Source: Undaria pinnatifida
Taxonomy: Eukaryota > Sar > Phaeophyceae > Laminariales > Alariaceae
Reading direction: 5' to 3'
Assembly: GCA_012845835.1 (NCBI GenBank)
Contig: JABAKD010000029.1
Coordinates: forward strand, 4,676,000-4,739,999
DNA length: 64,000 nucleotides
Positions 33,165 to 44,229 of this stretch are shown in pieces (the stretch's first letter is position 1; every line of letters begins with the position of its first letter). The notes below the pieces were generated by a model that had not been told where the DNA came from, ran no database searches, and saw only the letters and a list, made by a program, of their open reading frames with translations. The position numbers and the translations under genes were made by a program.

Positions 33165-33300
33165 GCTAGTATTAATAGTAGTAATAGCAGAAGTATTAGA
33201 AGTAGTAGTTGTGGTATTTGTAGCAATAGAAGTATAGGTATAAGTAGTAGCAATAGTAGTAGCAGTGGTGATATTAGTAGTAGTAGTCGTAGTAGTAGTC

Positions 33301-33331
<31 letters not shown>

Positions 33332-33485
33332 CAGTAGAAGTAGTAGCAGTAGTAGCAGTAGTAATAGTAGTAGTGGCAGTAGTAGTAGTAATAGTAGTAG
33401 TAGTAGTAGCAGTAGTAGTAGTAGAAGTAGCATTAGCAGTAGTAGTAGCCGTAGTAGTAGCAGTAGTAGTAGTAATAAAAGCATT
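33165..33485 (+). repeat. TAG/GTA trinucleotide repeat expansion
   Basis: About 320 bp of imperfect TAG/CAG/AAG triplets. They translate into spurious poly-Val, poly-Leu and poly-Thr frames. The other two units hold only a remnant of this tract. Confidence 0.93.
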
Positions 33486-34361
33486 ATTAGTAGTGTTCAA
33501 GTGTAACACCACTAGACCACCGGGACGACCGGCTCTATATCACTCACTGCCCCGGTGGCGTATCAGGTTACATCTTCGAACCTGGCATAGGCCAGCTTCG
33601 TGATTTTGAATCCGCCCGAGTGCGCACTCGTATAATTTGTCGTCTTTGTGCACTAATTGACTTGCGGAAAGCGCGAGAGCGTGAGTTAGCAACACTCGAT
33701 GAAAAATCGACGACAAGTGGGTGCTGAACCCTAAGCGTGAAACAAATCGAAGGCAATATCCGGGGGGGGGAAGCGAGAGACGACACCTATGACCACGGCT
33801 TGCATGTTCAGAAGCTGAAAAGTAGCGGTGTGAAAAAAACAACAACCTAGAAGAGATGATCAATCAGCAATCAGCGGCATAAAGGTGAACCTCAAGTACG
33901 AAGCAACACAAACTTGTTTCTCAATTACGTACCAACACACGACCGCTTGAACTTGCACGGCAAAATACCACAGCAACGGAGTGAGGGACCACAGCATCAG
34001 CAAAGCACTCCATCCCGCTGCCTGCTCGCCACCACCTACAAGTGGCGCAGCTTAACAAAAGGAGGAACTTGTAAAATACAACCCTCGAGGCCCCGGGGAC
34101 GAAGCCACTCGCAATGGTGCTTGCTGTGTGGCTCTTCCTGGTGTAGTAATTGTAGTCACTACGATCTCTTCCTCGTTTAGTCATGCGTGCGCTTCAGCAG
34201 TTCGTTGATCCATTTCTTTTCCACATATTTCTGCAACTAAATATAGCTAACAAAGCTCACAACGGTGGTCATTTAACTCAAGGGCCAACGCTAGTATTGA
34301 TAGCAGTAGTAGTATTCGAGTGTAACACCACTAGCCTACCGGGGCGACCGGCTCTATATCA

Positions 34362-34435
34362 CTCACTGCCCCGGTGGCGTATCAGGTTACATCCTCGAGC
34401 GCGGTATAGGTCAGCTTCGTCAGTTCGAATGCCCC
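34362..34435 (+). ncRNA. tRNA-derived SINE-like head (A and B boxes)
   Basis: TGGCGTATCAGG at about 34374 matches the Pol III A box (TRGCNNAGYNGG) except for one position. AGTTCGAATGC at about 34422 resembles the B box (GGTTCGANTCC). Their spacing of about 50 bp is normal for a tRNA. The 5' GCCCCGG has no matching acceptor strand, so it is not a functional tRNA. Equivalent heads occur at about 33545-33600 and 35200-35275, each with one damaged box. A tRNA-derived SINE or repeat is the likely explanation. Confidence 0.5.
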
Positions 34436-35401
34436 TAAGTGCGTACTAGTATAATTCGTCGTCTTGTGCACGAATTGACTTACTTGCGGAAAGCGCGAGA
34501 GCGTGAGTTAGCAAAACTCGACGAAACATCGACGACCAGAGGGTGCTGAACCCTTTGCGCCAAAACAAATTGACGGCAATAACCTGAGGGGGGGGGGGGA
34601 AGGACGACACCAGGTCATGTGACCACGGGTTGTATATCCAGAAGCAGGAAAGTAGAGGTGTGAAAAAAAAAAAAAATGCTCAGAAGAGACGACCAATCAG
34701 CAATCAGCAGCAAAAAGGAGCACGTCAAGTACGAAGCAACACAAACTTGTTTCTCAGTTACGTACTAACACACGACCGCTTGAACTTGCCCGGCAAACGA
34801 CCACAGCAACGGAGTGAGGAACCACAGCATCAGCAAAGCACGCCATCCCACTGCCTACTCACCACCACCTTCGAGTGGCGCAGCTTAACAAGAGGAGGAA
34901 CTTGTATAATACAACCCTCGAGGCCCCGGGGACGAAGCCACTCGCAATGGTGCCTGCTGTGTGGCTCTTCCTGGTGCAGTAATCGTAGTCACTACTATCT
35001 CTTCCTCGTTTAGTCACGCGTGCGCTTCAGCAGTTCGTTGATCCATTTCTTTCCCATATATTTCTGCAACTAAATATAGCCAACCGAGCTCACAACGGTG
35101 GTCATTTAGCTCAAGGACCAACGCTGGTATTGATGGTAGTCATATTCTAGTGTAACCCCACTAGAACACCGGGGCGACCGGCTCTATATCACTCACTGCC
35201 GCGGTGACGTATCAGGTTATATCCTCGAGCCTGGTACAGGTAGGTATAGATCAGCTTCGTGAGTTCGAATACCCCCGAGTGCGTACTCGTGTAATTTTTC
35301 GTTTTGTTGTGCACTAATTGACGTGCGGACAGCGCAAGAGCGTAAGTTAGCAACACTCAATGACAGTTGGACGATCAATGTAACTTGTAATATAACACGC
35401 G

Positions 35402-36070
35402 CTCAAGCCCTGCAGACGTCAAGCAAAACAAACGCTCGAGGGAATACCACCGCAAAATTCAATACTTCAGCAACTAGCTACCGTTTGGAAATGATGCCAA
35501 TTTAGAAACCATCTATGTAGAACCTGAAGACGTTGAGATACAACCGAAGTCGCAAGATTATCTTCTCAAAATACAATATTTTAGCAACTTCTCCCTTGTC
35601 TCGCTCATCATCCACCCGCGTTCACGTCGAGGTGCCCAACGGATAAGGAAGGACGAGGGGCGTTGGAGCCTCCCCGCGAAGACTTTTGCCCCTCGGAACC
35701 GCCCCCGAGGACTTTGCACGTGTTTTATTCGTTCAAGCCCTGCAGACGTCATGAAAACCAAACAAACGCTCAAGCCCCGCACACGTCAAGCAAAACAAAC
35801 GCGCGAGAGTATGCCACCGCAAAATTCAAAAAATTACAATAGCAACTAACTACGGTTTGGAAATGATGCCAATTTTGCAAATCATCAAGGCGCTGCAGAC
35901 ATTAAGATACAACCAAAATCTTCGGAATTCCTCCTCGACAAGCGGTATTTTTGCAACTTCTCGCTTGGCTCGCTCGGCATGCGTCCGCGTTCACGTCGAT
36001 GCGGGGAACGGACACAGCAGGACGAGGGGCGTTAGAGCCGCCCCCCGAAGGCGGCGCTCGAACGAAGCTA
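35402..36070 (+). repeat. Tandem duplication of about 371 bp
   Basis: The two copies start CAAGCCCTGCAGACGTCAAG (35404) and CAAGCCCCGCACACGTCAAG (35775). They share GGTTTGGAAATGATGCCAAT and GACGAGGGGCGTT. An extra partial copy of the start occurs at 35733. Copies have diverged by substitutions and small indels. No coding content is recognised. Confidence 0.85.
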
Positions 36071-36299
36071 TTTGACCCAGAATTCCAGTTCCGTGAATCG
36101 CATGCTTAGGCCGAGACGAACAAACCTTCTCACCGAATCCCCGAAATAAATGATTTTATAAATATTATCACGTTGTTTACTACATCTAACTGGGTTGCAT
36201 ACTACACCTAACATCAATCCTTTTACAATAATACACATTACCAGGCGGGTGATATAAAGAAGTGTCTTCTTGGTGCAACCGTCACATTCGTCCCCTTTA

Positions 36300-38830
36300 A
36301 GGGTTTATAGTTTCTGCGCACATATAGAAATGCCCCCCCCCGATCCCTCTTGTTCAAACGCCCAACCTAAAATCAAAACCAACCGGAGCAGTAAACACTA
36401 CCAGCCAGCTGATATCATCTAATTACCCATCTAGCCATCCATGCCGTAGCTGCAACTCATCTCCGCCCTCCGCACCCCCCACCCCTGTTTGTTCCCCGCC
36501 CAGTTCGTTCAAACGCCACTTGCAATTGAACTCGGCCAGAGTAATAACACTTCTAAGCGACTGGTATCACGTCAATATATTTCTAGTCATCCATGACGTA
36601 GCTTTCAATCGCCCCCCCTCCCCCCCTCCAACGCCCCCTCCTTCCCCACACCCCGCACGATCGCCTAGACCTAGCACCGCGCGTACAGCAACCCCCTACA
36701 TATATGATTAATGCGCGCGATCGGAGGATCACACAAAATGTGGCGAAGATCAGTGTCGACCAAATCCTTGATCTCATAGCTGGAGTGTATTTTAATATTA
36801 TATGTGACCTAAACCTCTTGAAAACCCTTCCCCCCCCCCTTTCACCCCCCGCCATTTTTTTTTTTTTTTCTCTCCTCGCTTCCTCTTGCTTAAACGCCCC
36901 ATCTAATATCGAAATCCGGAAATCCGCCAGAGAATGAACACTTCCACGCCCTGAATATCGCCTCGTTATCGTTTCAGAGCCGTCTATGCCGCTGCTGCAT
37001 TTCCCACCCACTACCGCCCCCAACGCCCCCTCCTTCCCCACCACCCGCACCATCGCCTAGACCTAGCACCACGCGTATAGCAAAACCCTACATCTATGCG
37101 ACCTAAAGTCCTCCCCCCCCGCCCCCCGCCCCCCCCCGGCACATCCCCTCCCCCCTCCCCCACAAGAAGGATTTATAGTTTCCACGCACAAATTGACCTG
37201 CCCCATCTCCCCCCTCCCCCCCTCTCCCCCCCTCCCGCCCTCTTTTTGATCAAAATCAGGTGCCCACGTCTCTCAAAACTCCGCCCTCCCCTCGCCGGTT
37301 ATTCGACTTACAGTATTCGCTTGATAAACAGATGCATTTCATTCCGCAGCTGTCAGATTTTGTCCCTCTCAGAAACGGGTTTTGTAGTTTCAGCGCACGG
37401 ACTGACTAACATCACCCTGTTGACCCTGATAGCTACACTGTAGTGTTGCAAGGGGAGTCGATGACCTATATCCTTAATGAGGACACACAACCCGTAATAC
37501 GCGCGATCGGAGTATCACACACAGCTTACAAAGATGAGTTTCGACAAAATATTCGATCTCACAGTTGGAGTCTATTTCATAGTGTATAATATATTTCAAG
37601 AAATGAAAATACATTCCAGCTGTGAGATCGAATATTTTGTCGAAACTCATCATTGTAAGCTGTGTGTGATACTCCGACCGCGCGTATTACGGGTTGTGTG
37701 TCCTCATTAAGGATATAGGTCGGCGACTCCCCTTACAACTACAGTGTAGCTATCAGGGTCAACAGGGTGATATTAGTCAGTCTGTGCGCGGAAACTAGGA
37801 AACCCGTGTCTGAGGGGAACAAAATCTGACAGCTGAGGAGGGAAATGCATCAGTTTATCAAGGGAATCCTGTGAGTCCAATAACCGGTGAGGGGGGTCGG
37901 AGTTTTGAAGGACGTGGGGGCCTGATTTTGATCAAAAGCGAACAGGGTTAGAGGGGGGGGACTGCGGGGGGGGGGGACTGGGGGGGGGGGGGACCGGAGG
38001 GGGCGGGGGGGGGCGGGGGGGGGGGGAGGCGGACGGGCGGGCAATTTGTGCGTGGAAGCTATGAATCCTTTAAGGGGATAAATCTGACGGTTTTGGAAAA
38101 AAAAAAAAAATGCACCAGTTTATCATAGGGGGGGGTTGGGGCGGGGGTTGGGCGGGTGGGGCAGCTCAATCTGTGCGTGGAAACTTTTTTTTTCTAGGGG
38201 ATAAGTGTGACGGTTTCGGAAATATTGCATCAGTTTATCATGTATATCCTGGGGTAAGTCGTACAATCAGTGAGTAGAAGGCGGAGTGTTCGAGGGGGTG
38301 GGGGTGGGATGGGGTGGGGGGGTGGGGGGGTGGGGCGTGGGGGCGGGGGGGGGGGGGGGGCTTTGGGTGGCATATATGTAGGGGTTTGTTATACGTGTGG
38401 TCCTAGGTCTAGGCGATGGTGCGGGGGGGGGGGAGAAGGGGACGTTCGGGGCGGGCGGGGGGGGGGGACAGCGGCATGGATGGCTCTAGAAAGATAATGA
38501 GGTGATATCCAGTGCGTGAAGTGTTTATTAATTTGGCGGATTTCAATATTAGGTGGGGCGTTTGAGCAAGGGAGGGCAGGAATGGGGGGGGGGAAGAATT
38601 TTTGAGGAGGTTTAGGTCACATATAATATTCAAATACACTCCGGCTGTGGGATCAAAGATATGTAGGGGCTTGTTATACGCGTGGTCTAGGTCTAGGCGA
38701 TCGTGCGGGTGGTGGGAAAAGAGGGGGCGTTGGAGGGGAGGTTGAGGGGGGTGGGGGAAAAGAATGAAAACTACGTCATGGATGGTCAGCAAGATAATGA
38801 CGCGGTATCAACTGCGTAGAGGTGTTTATT
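36300..38830. repeat. Large palindrome of inverted-repeat family B, arms about 1.1-1.2 kb
   Basis: The centre is at about 37592. The inner arms match base for base over long stretches: 37320-37585 against 37605-37850, including CTGTTGACCCTGATAGCTAC and its complement, and CGGAGTATCACACACAGCTT and its complement. Further out, the arms carry the C-rich or G-rich tract. Then come a CGATCGCCTAGACCTAGCAC segment (36660, again at 37055) with its complement (38400, 38690), and GACCTAAACCTC with its complement. The arms can pair over about a kilobase with a loop of only about 15-20 bp. No protein frame is recognised. Confidence 0.88.
37929..38037 (+). repeat. G-run cluster with G-quadruplex potential
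   Basis: Uninterrupted runs of 8 to 14 G are separated by short ACTGC, ACT and ACCGGA spacers. Mirrored C-runs lie at 37108-37250 in the left arm. Confidence 0.9.
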
Positions 38831-38879
38831 GCTCTGGCCGATTTCGATTGTAAGTGGGGCGATGGAACAAACTAGGCGG

Positions 38880-38902
38880 AATATATATATATATATATAT
38901 AT
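38880..38902. repeat. AT dinucleotide repeat
   Basis: An uninterrupted run of AT dinucleotides next to the outer edge of the palindrome. Confidence 0.95.
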
Positions 38903-40207
38903 GTGTGCGTTTTTGTTCAAATGAAAACGGCTTCTTACCGTCGGACACGTGTAGTTACCCCGTACGAGAAAAATACACACACCGGGTCAACCACGTTCAC
39001 ATACACTTTCGCTCCTGCCTCGACGAGCCGCTGTCCGGGCGGCAGGATAGCGCAGGCCGGTTTGACCTTGTCTGCACCCGTGCCCACGCACCCGCGTCGA
39101 GATCAGGGGCCGAAACGGCCCAGGGCGGCGCGCCCCCAAACCCCACACTAATCCGATTAACATGTGTACTGCCGCTACTACTGCTGTATCTTGCTGCTAC
39201 ACTGCCGCTGCTGTTGTGCTGCTGCTGAGGTCAATTTTGTCCGGGCAGTTGCTGCTACAACTGCTGTGCTGCTCCTGAGGTTAGCTGAGTAGCGGGCCGT
39301 TTGTTTTCGAAAAAAACAACAACGAAGAATTAAAAAATAGAAAAAAGTTCATCACAATACTTGCATCAAAATTGGACCAACATATTAGGGTGTTCCAAGT
39401 GACCTGTTCGTGTCAGGGAGGCGGAACGCAATCTCTTGCCAAATGGAGCAAGCCACGCGACGTCTAATGCACCGAGTGCCGACACGGAGCTCGGCCGAGA
39501 TCCACACGTGCTTTATAATGTACCCATGGCAGGCTAGCTAGCCCCGCGGATGAAAATGAGAGAAGAAACACTCGCTCGCCGGAGAGCAGCGAGCCGAAAA
39601 ATAACGAAGACAATATTTTTCATGTACATATAGACTCCACCGATTTGTCGCCATTGTATTTTGAAAAAAATCCTTCTCAACACGTTGGCTGTGGCTGAAA
39701 AAAATAGGGTCGATACCCATCTTTGCAAGCTGCGTGATACACCCTTATTCATTTCAGGATCTACTACTGTCATCATCATGCTACCTGTAGCTGCTTCCGG
39801 CCCATGAGGCACACACATCCACCGCCCACTCAGTTTGGATCCATCAACCAGCTAGCGAATGCAATGCCTGCTCCGATGGATTATGTCCCGACTGGTGGAC
39901 CACCACCTCTTTCTATTCCTGCGACGCCTACACCAGCAGCAGCAGCACCTGACCTGCTGCTGCGATACCCGCACCTGCTATAACAGCTGCTGCAGCGCCT
40001 GCACCTGCTCACGGTCCTTCACTCGAAGACAACAAACATAACGCTCTCCAAGTACTTATCGTTTCTATTGGTGGCGGCTTCCCATGCGACTGCAGCAGCA
40101 AGCTTCATGCTTGGTCCGACGCAGATATACACATTATCCTGTTTTTCGAGCATTTCACCGCAGTGGGAACGTCGTTAAAGGGCACTCATCGACATATTTA
40201 ATATGGA
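38903..40207. other. Low-complexity and unrecognised sequence
   Basis: It holds CTG/CTA-type triplet clusters at 39168-39230 and 39250-39285. A frame at 39985-40195 carries an Ala/Pro-rich start, a GGGFPCDCSS segment and a Trp/Asp-containing helix-like end that is faintly reminiscent of a Myb/SANT-like helix. That frame ends at a stop just before the telomere-like tract. I do not claim a gene here. Confidence 0.35.
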
Positions 40208-40262
40208 GTTAGGGTTAGGGTTAGGTGTTTGGTATGGGTTAGGGTTACGGTTAAAGGGTTAG
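40208..40262 (+). repeat. Interstitial telomere-like repeat
   Basis: Two perfect TTAGGG units and several degenerate ones (GGGTTAGGGTTACGG, AAAGGGTTAG) occur over 55 bp. Confidence 0.85.
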
Positions 40263-40357
40263 TTCCATCCTTTGTGAACAATAATGTATGACACCCGTTC
40301 GAAGATGACACCCCCAAAGGTGAATGTCACTGCAAGGTTTGGCCAAACGATGGCCCC

Positions 40358-40610
40358 TGGCTGGCCCTTCTTCGCCAAGTGTTACCGGCGGTTCAGTCTA
40401 GGCCGAACAATTGCGAGAACGTCAAATAATTGCTGCCTGATGCGCCGAGAAGGCACGAAGTGTCCCCTGTGCATTTACAATGGTACGAGGGCTTTGATAA
40501 GACATTGCAGAAGGATCACGACCCAGGGTGAAAGTGGGTGGTCGTCGCGCGCAGCAGATCAGCATAGATAGGCAACGAGCAAGCGTGCGGAGGGTCTCGT
40601 CGAGGAATCA
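40358..40610 (+). repeat. 250-bp direct repeat, copy 1 (possible gene remnant)
   Basis: It is homologous to 42008-42258, with GCCAAGTGTTACCGG, TTCAGTCTAGGCCGAAC and GTGTCCCCTGTGCATTTACA in common. One frame in both copies reads a similar peptide (SPVHLQWYEGF, KTL). The region could therefore be a duplicated scrap of a coding exon, although both copies contain stops in that frame. A 27-bp part of its left edge recurs at 40610, hinting at a former tandem arrangement. Confidence 0.8.
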
Positions 40611-41490
40611 AGGTTCGGCCAAAAGATAGCCCCTGGGCCGCACAAAAAAAAATCCTGAACATCTACCTCCAGTTTTTGCATTTGATCGGCAGGGAGGGGG
40701 GGGGGGGGGGTCTGCCAGCACACTTGATCCTATATAAAGGACTATGCAAGTCTAATTCCTATATAAAGAACCATGCAACACTAATTCCTATATAAAACAA
40801 AGTGACTTGGCCATAGACTAGGCACTGGGTGCCACCCACGGCGGAAAATGGGTTTAGTCGAACAAGAGGCGAACCCTCGGCAACGTAGGTGTGAGGTCAG
40901 TGATACTTGGTGCCACTACTGTACGGGCGTAGTACATCGTCCTCGAGACGCCGCCGACACCACGAGATCGAACCGGGCCAGTACACAAGCTTGCACAAGC
41001 CGACACAACAAGCTAAATAAACGAAAACGAAGAAGAGCCTTGCGGGGAGGGGGCGGGGGCGGCCGAGGGTTCGGCTGGCGGGGCTGCCTCAAATGTGATT
41101 TAGGCGTAAGCAGTCTTGGCCGGGTTAGGTATAAGAAAAGATCGTGGGAGCAAGTAGAGTGAGACGAGGAGAGAGGAGAGCCCTGCTTCGGGCGGGAGAG
41201 CTGATGCGAGCAGTTTCTGCAAACACCTGAAGGTGTCCGTCTATGATCGCAGGGAATATTATTATTGTTGCACGGCCGAAATCGGCCATTTTTTCATGTT
41301 TCTCCAACGGCCGATCTTGGCCGTTCGGGCAAAAAGGGGGAGGGGGGGGAAGCTTGGAGGGGAGGCGGGGGAGCAACGACAAATAGCAAGCAAGATCATC
41401 TGCTTCACAACTACCACCGTGTTGTACTGTCTGTCTGTGGCGTCCATTTAATCCAAGTTTGATACAACATGTGTGAGGCGATCCAGACTA

Positions 41491-41737
41491 CGGTAGGGGG
41501 GTCCGCTTTTGCGCCTTTTATTTCCGTGGCCAGGGGTCACTCGCGCGAGTAACCCCTTTGTTCCTATGCGAATTCACGTATTCTTCACGTTTTACATTGG
41601 CGAAATTAATTCGCAATGCAAAGGTGATCTAAGCTGCGCCGAAACAAGTGCTTAAACCATCTTCATCTGTGGGGTACAGAGCCACTCGTGCGAGTGGCTT
41701 AAACACACCAGTGAAAATGGGGGTACCCCCCCTACCG
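41491..41737. mobile_element. Second MITE, 247 bp, TA target duplication
   Basis: The ends are CGGTAGGGGGGT and its inverted counterpart ACCCCCCCTACCG. Each is flanked by TA, at 41489-41490 and 41738-41739. Two internal near-palindromes, GGGGTCACTCGCGCGAGTAA (near 41530) and AGCCACTCGTGCGAGTGGCT (near 41690), share the ACTCGYGCGAGT core. The element can therefore fold extensively. There is no protein frame. Its termini do not match those of the 30.5-kb MITE. Confidence 0.8.
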
Positions 41738-42007
41738 TAGCCTCGGTCGGCCTTTTCCAGAAAAGCAAGATTAGAACAGGACTTGACACAGCAAAACACG
41801 CTTGTGTACAGTAACAAAACCTTGCAAAAGTCCTAACCCCCGTCGATGGTGCTCCATGGTGCTTTCTTGATGACCAAAAAGCCACAAGACGACGTTAAAC
41901 GGCCTCAACATTCGACGAAACTCAGGGAAAAAAAAACATTTTTTTCGGCGTCGGACCCGGGGGGGGGGGTAAGTAGGTGTCCGGGAGTTTTTTTTTGTGC
42001 GCCCTTG

Positions 42008-42258
42008 CCTGGCTGGCCCTGCTCCGCCAAGTGTTACCGGTGGTTCAGTCTAGGCCGAACCATTGCGAGAACGTCAAATATTTTCTGCCTGAAGCGCGGA
42101 GAAGGCACGGAGTGTCCCCTGTGCATTTACAATGGTACGAGGGCTTTAATAAGACATTGCGGAAATATCATGGGGCAGAGTGAAAGTGGGTTGTCGCCGC
42201 GAGCAGCAGATCAGCATAGGCAACGAGTCAGCGCGCGGAGGCGCTCGTCGAGGCATCA
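42008..42258 (+). repeat. 250-bp direct repeat, copy 2
   Basis: Partner of 40358-40610, 1650 bp downstream. The MITE at 41491-41737 lies between the two copies. In this copy the shared peptide frame is open from about 41990 to 42181 and then stops. Confidence 0.8.
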
Positions 42259-42534
42259 GGAGGGTGGTTGTGAGGATCACGCTTCTAATTAATATGAGAA
42301 AGACGGCAACAGTTTCTTGGCTGGACACAAAATACTCTAGACGGGGATACAAGTTGTGTGCAAACGAGAATATGGCGTATAGCGTAGATCAGATGTCGTT
42401 CAGATATAAAGTCGACTAAACTTTCGTCATTTTTTTAATAGGAGTATATTTTGTACCAGGTATTATTTGTTTTGTTTCTCTATTATTATTGTTGGATTAC
42501 GATGACTGATTCTACCACCCTCAAGTTTTGTAGA

Positions 42535-43165
42535 GTTTGTGGATTCCGGGTAAGGGTATGGGGGTCTTACAGAACTTACAGAAGTTTCGGGTACGGGTAT
42601 GGAAGTGTTACAGAACTTCCAGAAGTTCCGGGTATTGTGGCACAGCCATGCAGAACTCACAGAAGTTCCGGGAGGGTACAAAACATGCTGTACCCGTACC
42701 CGGGGTATTGTGGCACGCGTCTTACAGAAGTCACAGAAGTTCCGGGTACGGGTGTAGGGGTCTTACAGAGCTTCCAGAACTCCAGGGTATGTGTATGAAA
42801 GTTTTACAAAACATCCAGAACTTCCGAGTATTGTGGCACGGGCTTACAGAACTTTCAGAAGGTCCGGGCAGGTGTAAACATGCTGTACCCATACCCCGGG
42901 TCTTTGTGGCATTGGCGTACATAACTTCCAGAAGTTCCGGGCTCGGGGTATGAGTGACATACAGAAGTTACAGAAGTTCTTGGTAGGGTTATACCCGGGG
43001 TAAATACCCCGGGTATGGCTTTGTGTGTATCCTACAGACACAACGAAAAAAGGAAGCACGGGTACGAGTATGAATGTCGTGCAAAACTCACAGTCGTTCC
43101 GGGTACGGGTAGGGTTGTACAGAACTCACAGAAGTCCCGGGTACGGGCAATTCCCGGGTAAATAC
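42535..43165 (+). repeat. Minisatellite built on CAGAAGTTCCGGGTACGGGTAT
   Basis: A dozen or so degenerate units of mostly 40-65 bp share TACAGAAC, CACAGAAGTTCCGGG and GGGTATG. They are mixed with TATTGTGGCAC modules and self-complementary TACCCGGGGTAAATACCCCG. The short frames seen here are products of the repeat. Confidence 0.9.
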
Positions 43166-44229
43166 CCGTGTCAAAAAGGGCAAAAAACAATAAATTGGCT
43201 GGTAAAATAAGACACAATTGTCAACGCATTTCCGATTACTGCGATTGGCATTCTGCATACACGGATGCACTCATAGGAAACAACACATATATATACGTAC
43301 CACAGTAGCCCATTTCTGTTCGTGCTTTAGTTCACAAACCCCGTTTGTGTTGTTGCTGTGTTCCACAAATTTCACGGTAAGAATCTTTCCAACTTCCCAA
43401 GCAACGACTTCCTCCGCGGTTACAGGTTTTCCTCCCAAATTGCCGTACTGTTGCTCAAGAACAAAACTTTGCAATAAGAGTAATACTACTGTATGTTGAA
43501 TACTACCAATAGGTATAATTATAGTATTAGTATGGTAAGCCCGAAAATCTTTCCAACCGACAACAAAAACAAGAAAAAAAGATACCTGGTACATTGTAAA
43601 AAAAAAAAATAATATCAATGCCGATCACAGCAACTACCATTATAGACTAATAATTACAAGTACCTAATTATAATACTTCGAGCATTATTTACTCTTATAT
43701 CAATTACCTGTTACATATTTAGACAGTAACTATTACATTCACCTAAAAGATAAATATGAACGAGCACACGATACTACTATAACAATTGCAATTATATTTG
43801 GAAGACAGGGCCGTATCGTGTCTGCCATGATCTGAGGGGCACTCTACCCGGCATTCCGGTGGGAATAGCCGGGGGCAAGGAGACGTCAAGAAAATTGTTG
43901 TACCCAACTAAGAGAGGCTGTAAGAAGCGTTACACTCCATGGTCGTGCCCGATCCTTCTTTCCAAACGGGACAAAACAGCAACACCATGGCCAAGCCACT
44001 AACAAATTTGTTCGAACACTACACACACGCCAAATGAGACCCACGCGACTCCACCCCACCTAGAACGAAGTCACATGTTGATGCACCTAGATCAACTGAG
44101 CCGACTCCGCGTGAAAATATCTAGGCGGACCCGCCCACATAAGAGAAATCACGAAACAATTTCGCTGCCCATGGTTCCAAGAATAGCAACCACGAGAGGC
44201 GCACCAGTACGTGTGGCCACACGGAATGC
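43166..44229. other. AT-rich stretch with one exon-like frame
   Basis: On the minus strand 43460-43300 the frame reads GNLGGKPVTAEEVVAWEVGK and then KFVEHSNN, which looks protein-like. It is preceded by AT-rich sequence in which the frame becomes meaningless. It may be a chance frame or a small exon of an unknown gene. Nothing else is recognised before the LTR. Confidence 0.25.

Larger units (their letters stand above)
33130..35400 (+). repeat. Threefold tandem repeat with tRNA-like promoter boxes
   Basis: Units begin at about 33134, 34258 and 35093 with CACAACGGTGGTCATTTAAC. Units 2 and 3 are about 835 bp apart. Unit 1 is about 290 bp longer only because of a TAG-type trinucleotide expansion (33165-33485). 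Each unit then has a GTAACACCACTAG segment, a tRNA-like head and a longer tail with CACGACCGCTTGAACTTG and CTCGAGGCCCCGGGGACGAAG. Unit 3 is truncated at about 35370. Only non-conserved frames are present. Confidence 0.88.

Noticed and set aside
33092-33603. Poly-Leu, poly-Thr and poly-Val frames
   Set aside because: They are translations of the TAG trinucleotide repeat.
34362-34440. Functional tRNA gene
   Set aside because: A and B boxes are present, but no acceptor stem pairing or proper anticodon arm can be drawn.
41270-41330. CGGCCGAAATCGGCC hairpin pair as a regulatory element
   Set aside because: The short self-complementary words are real, but nothing nearby supports a function.
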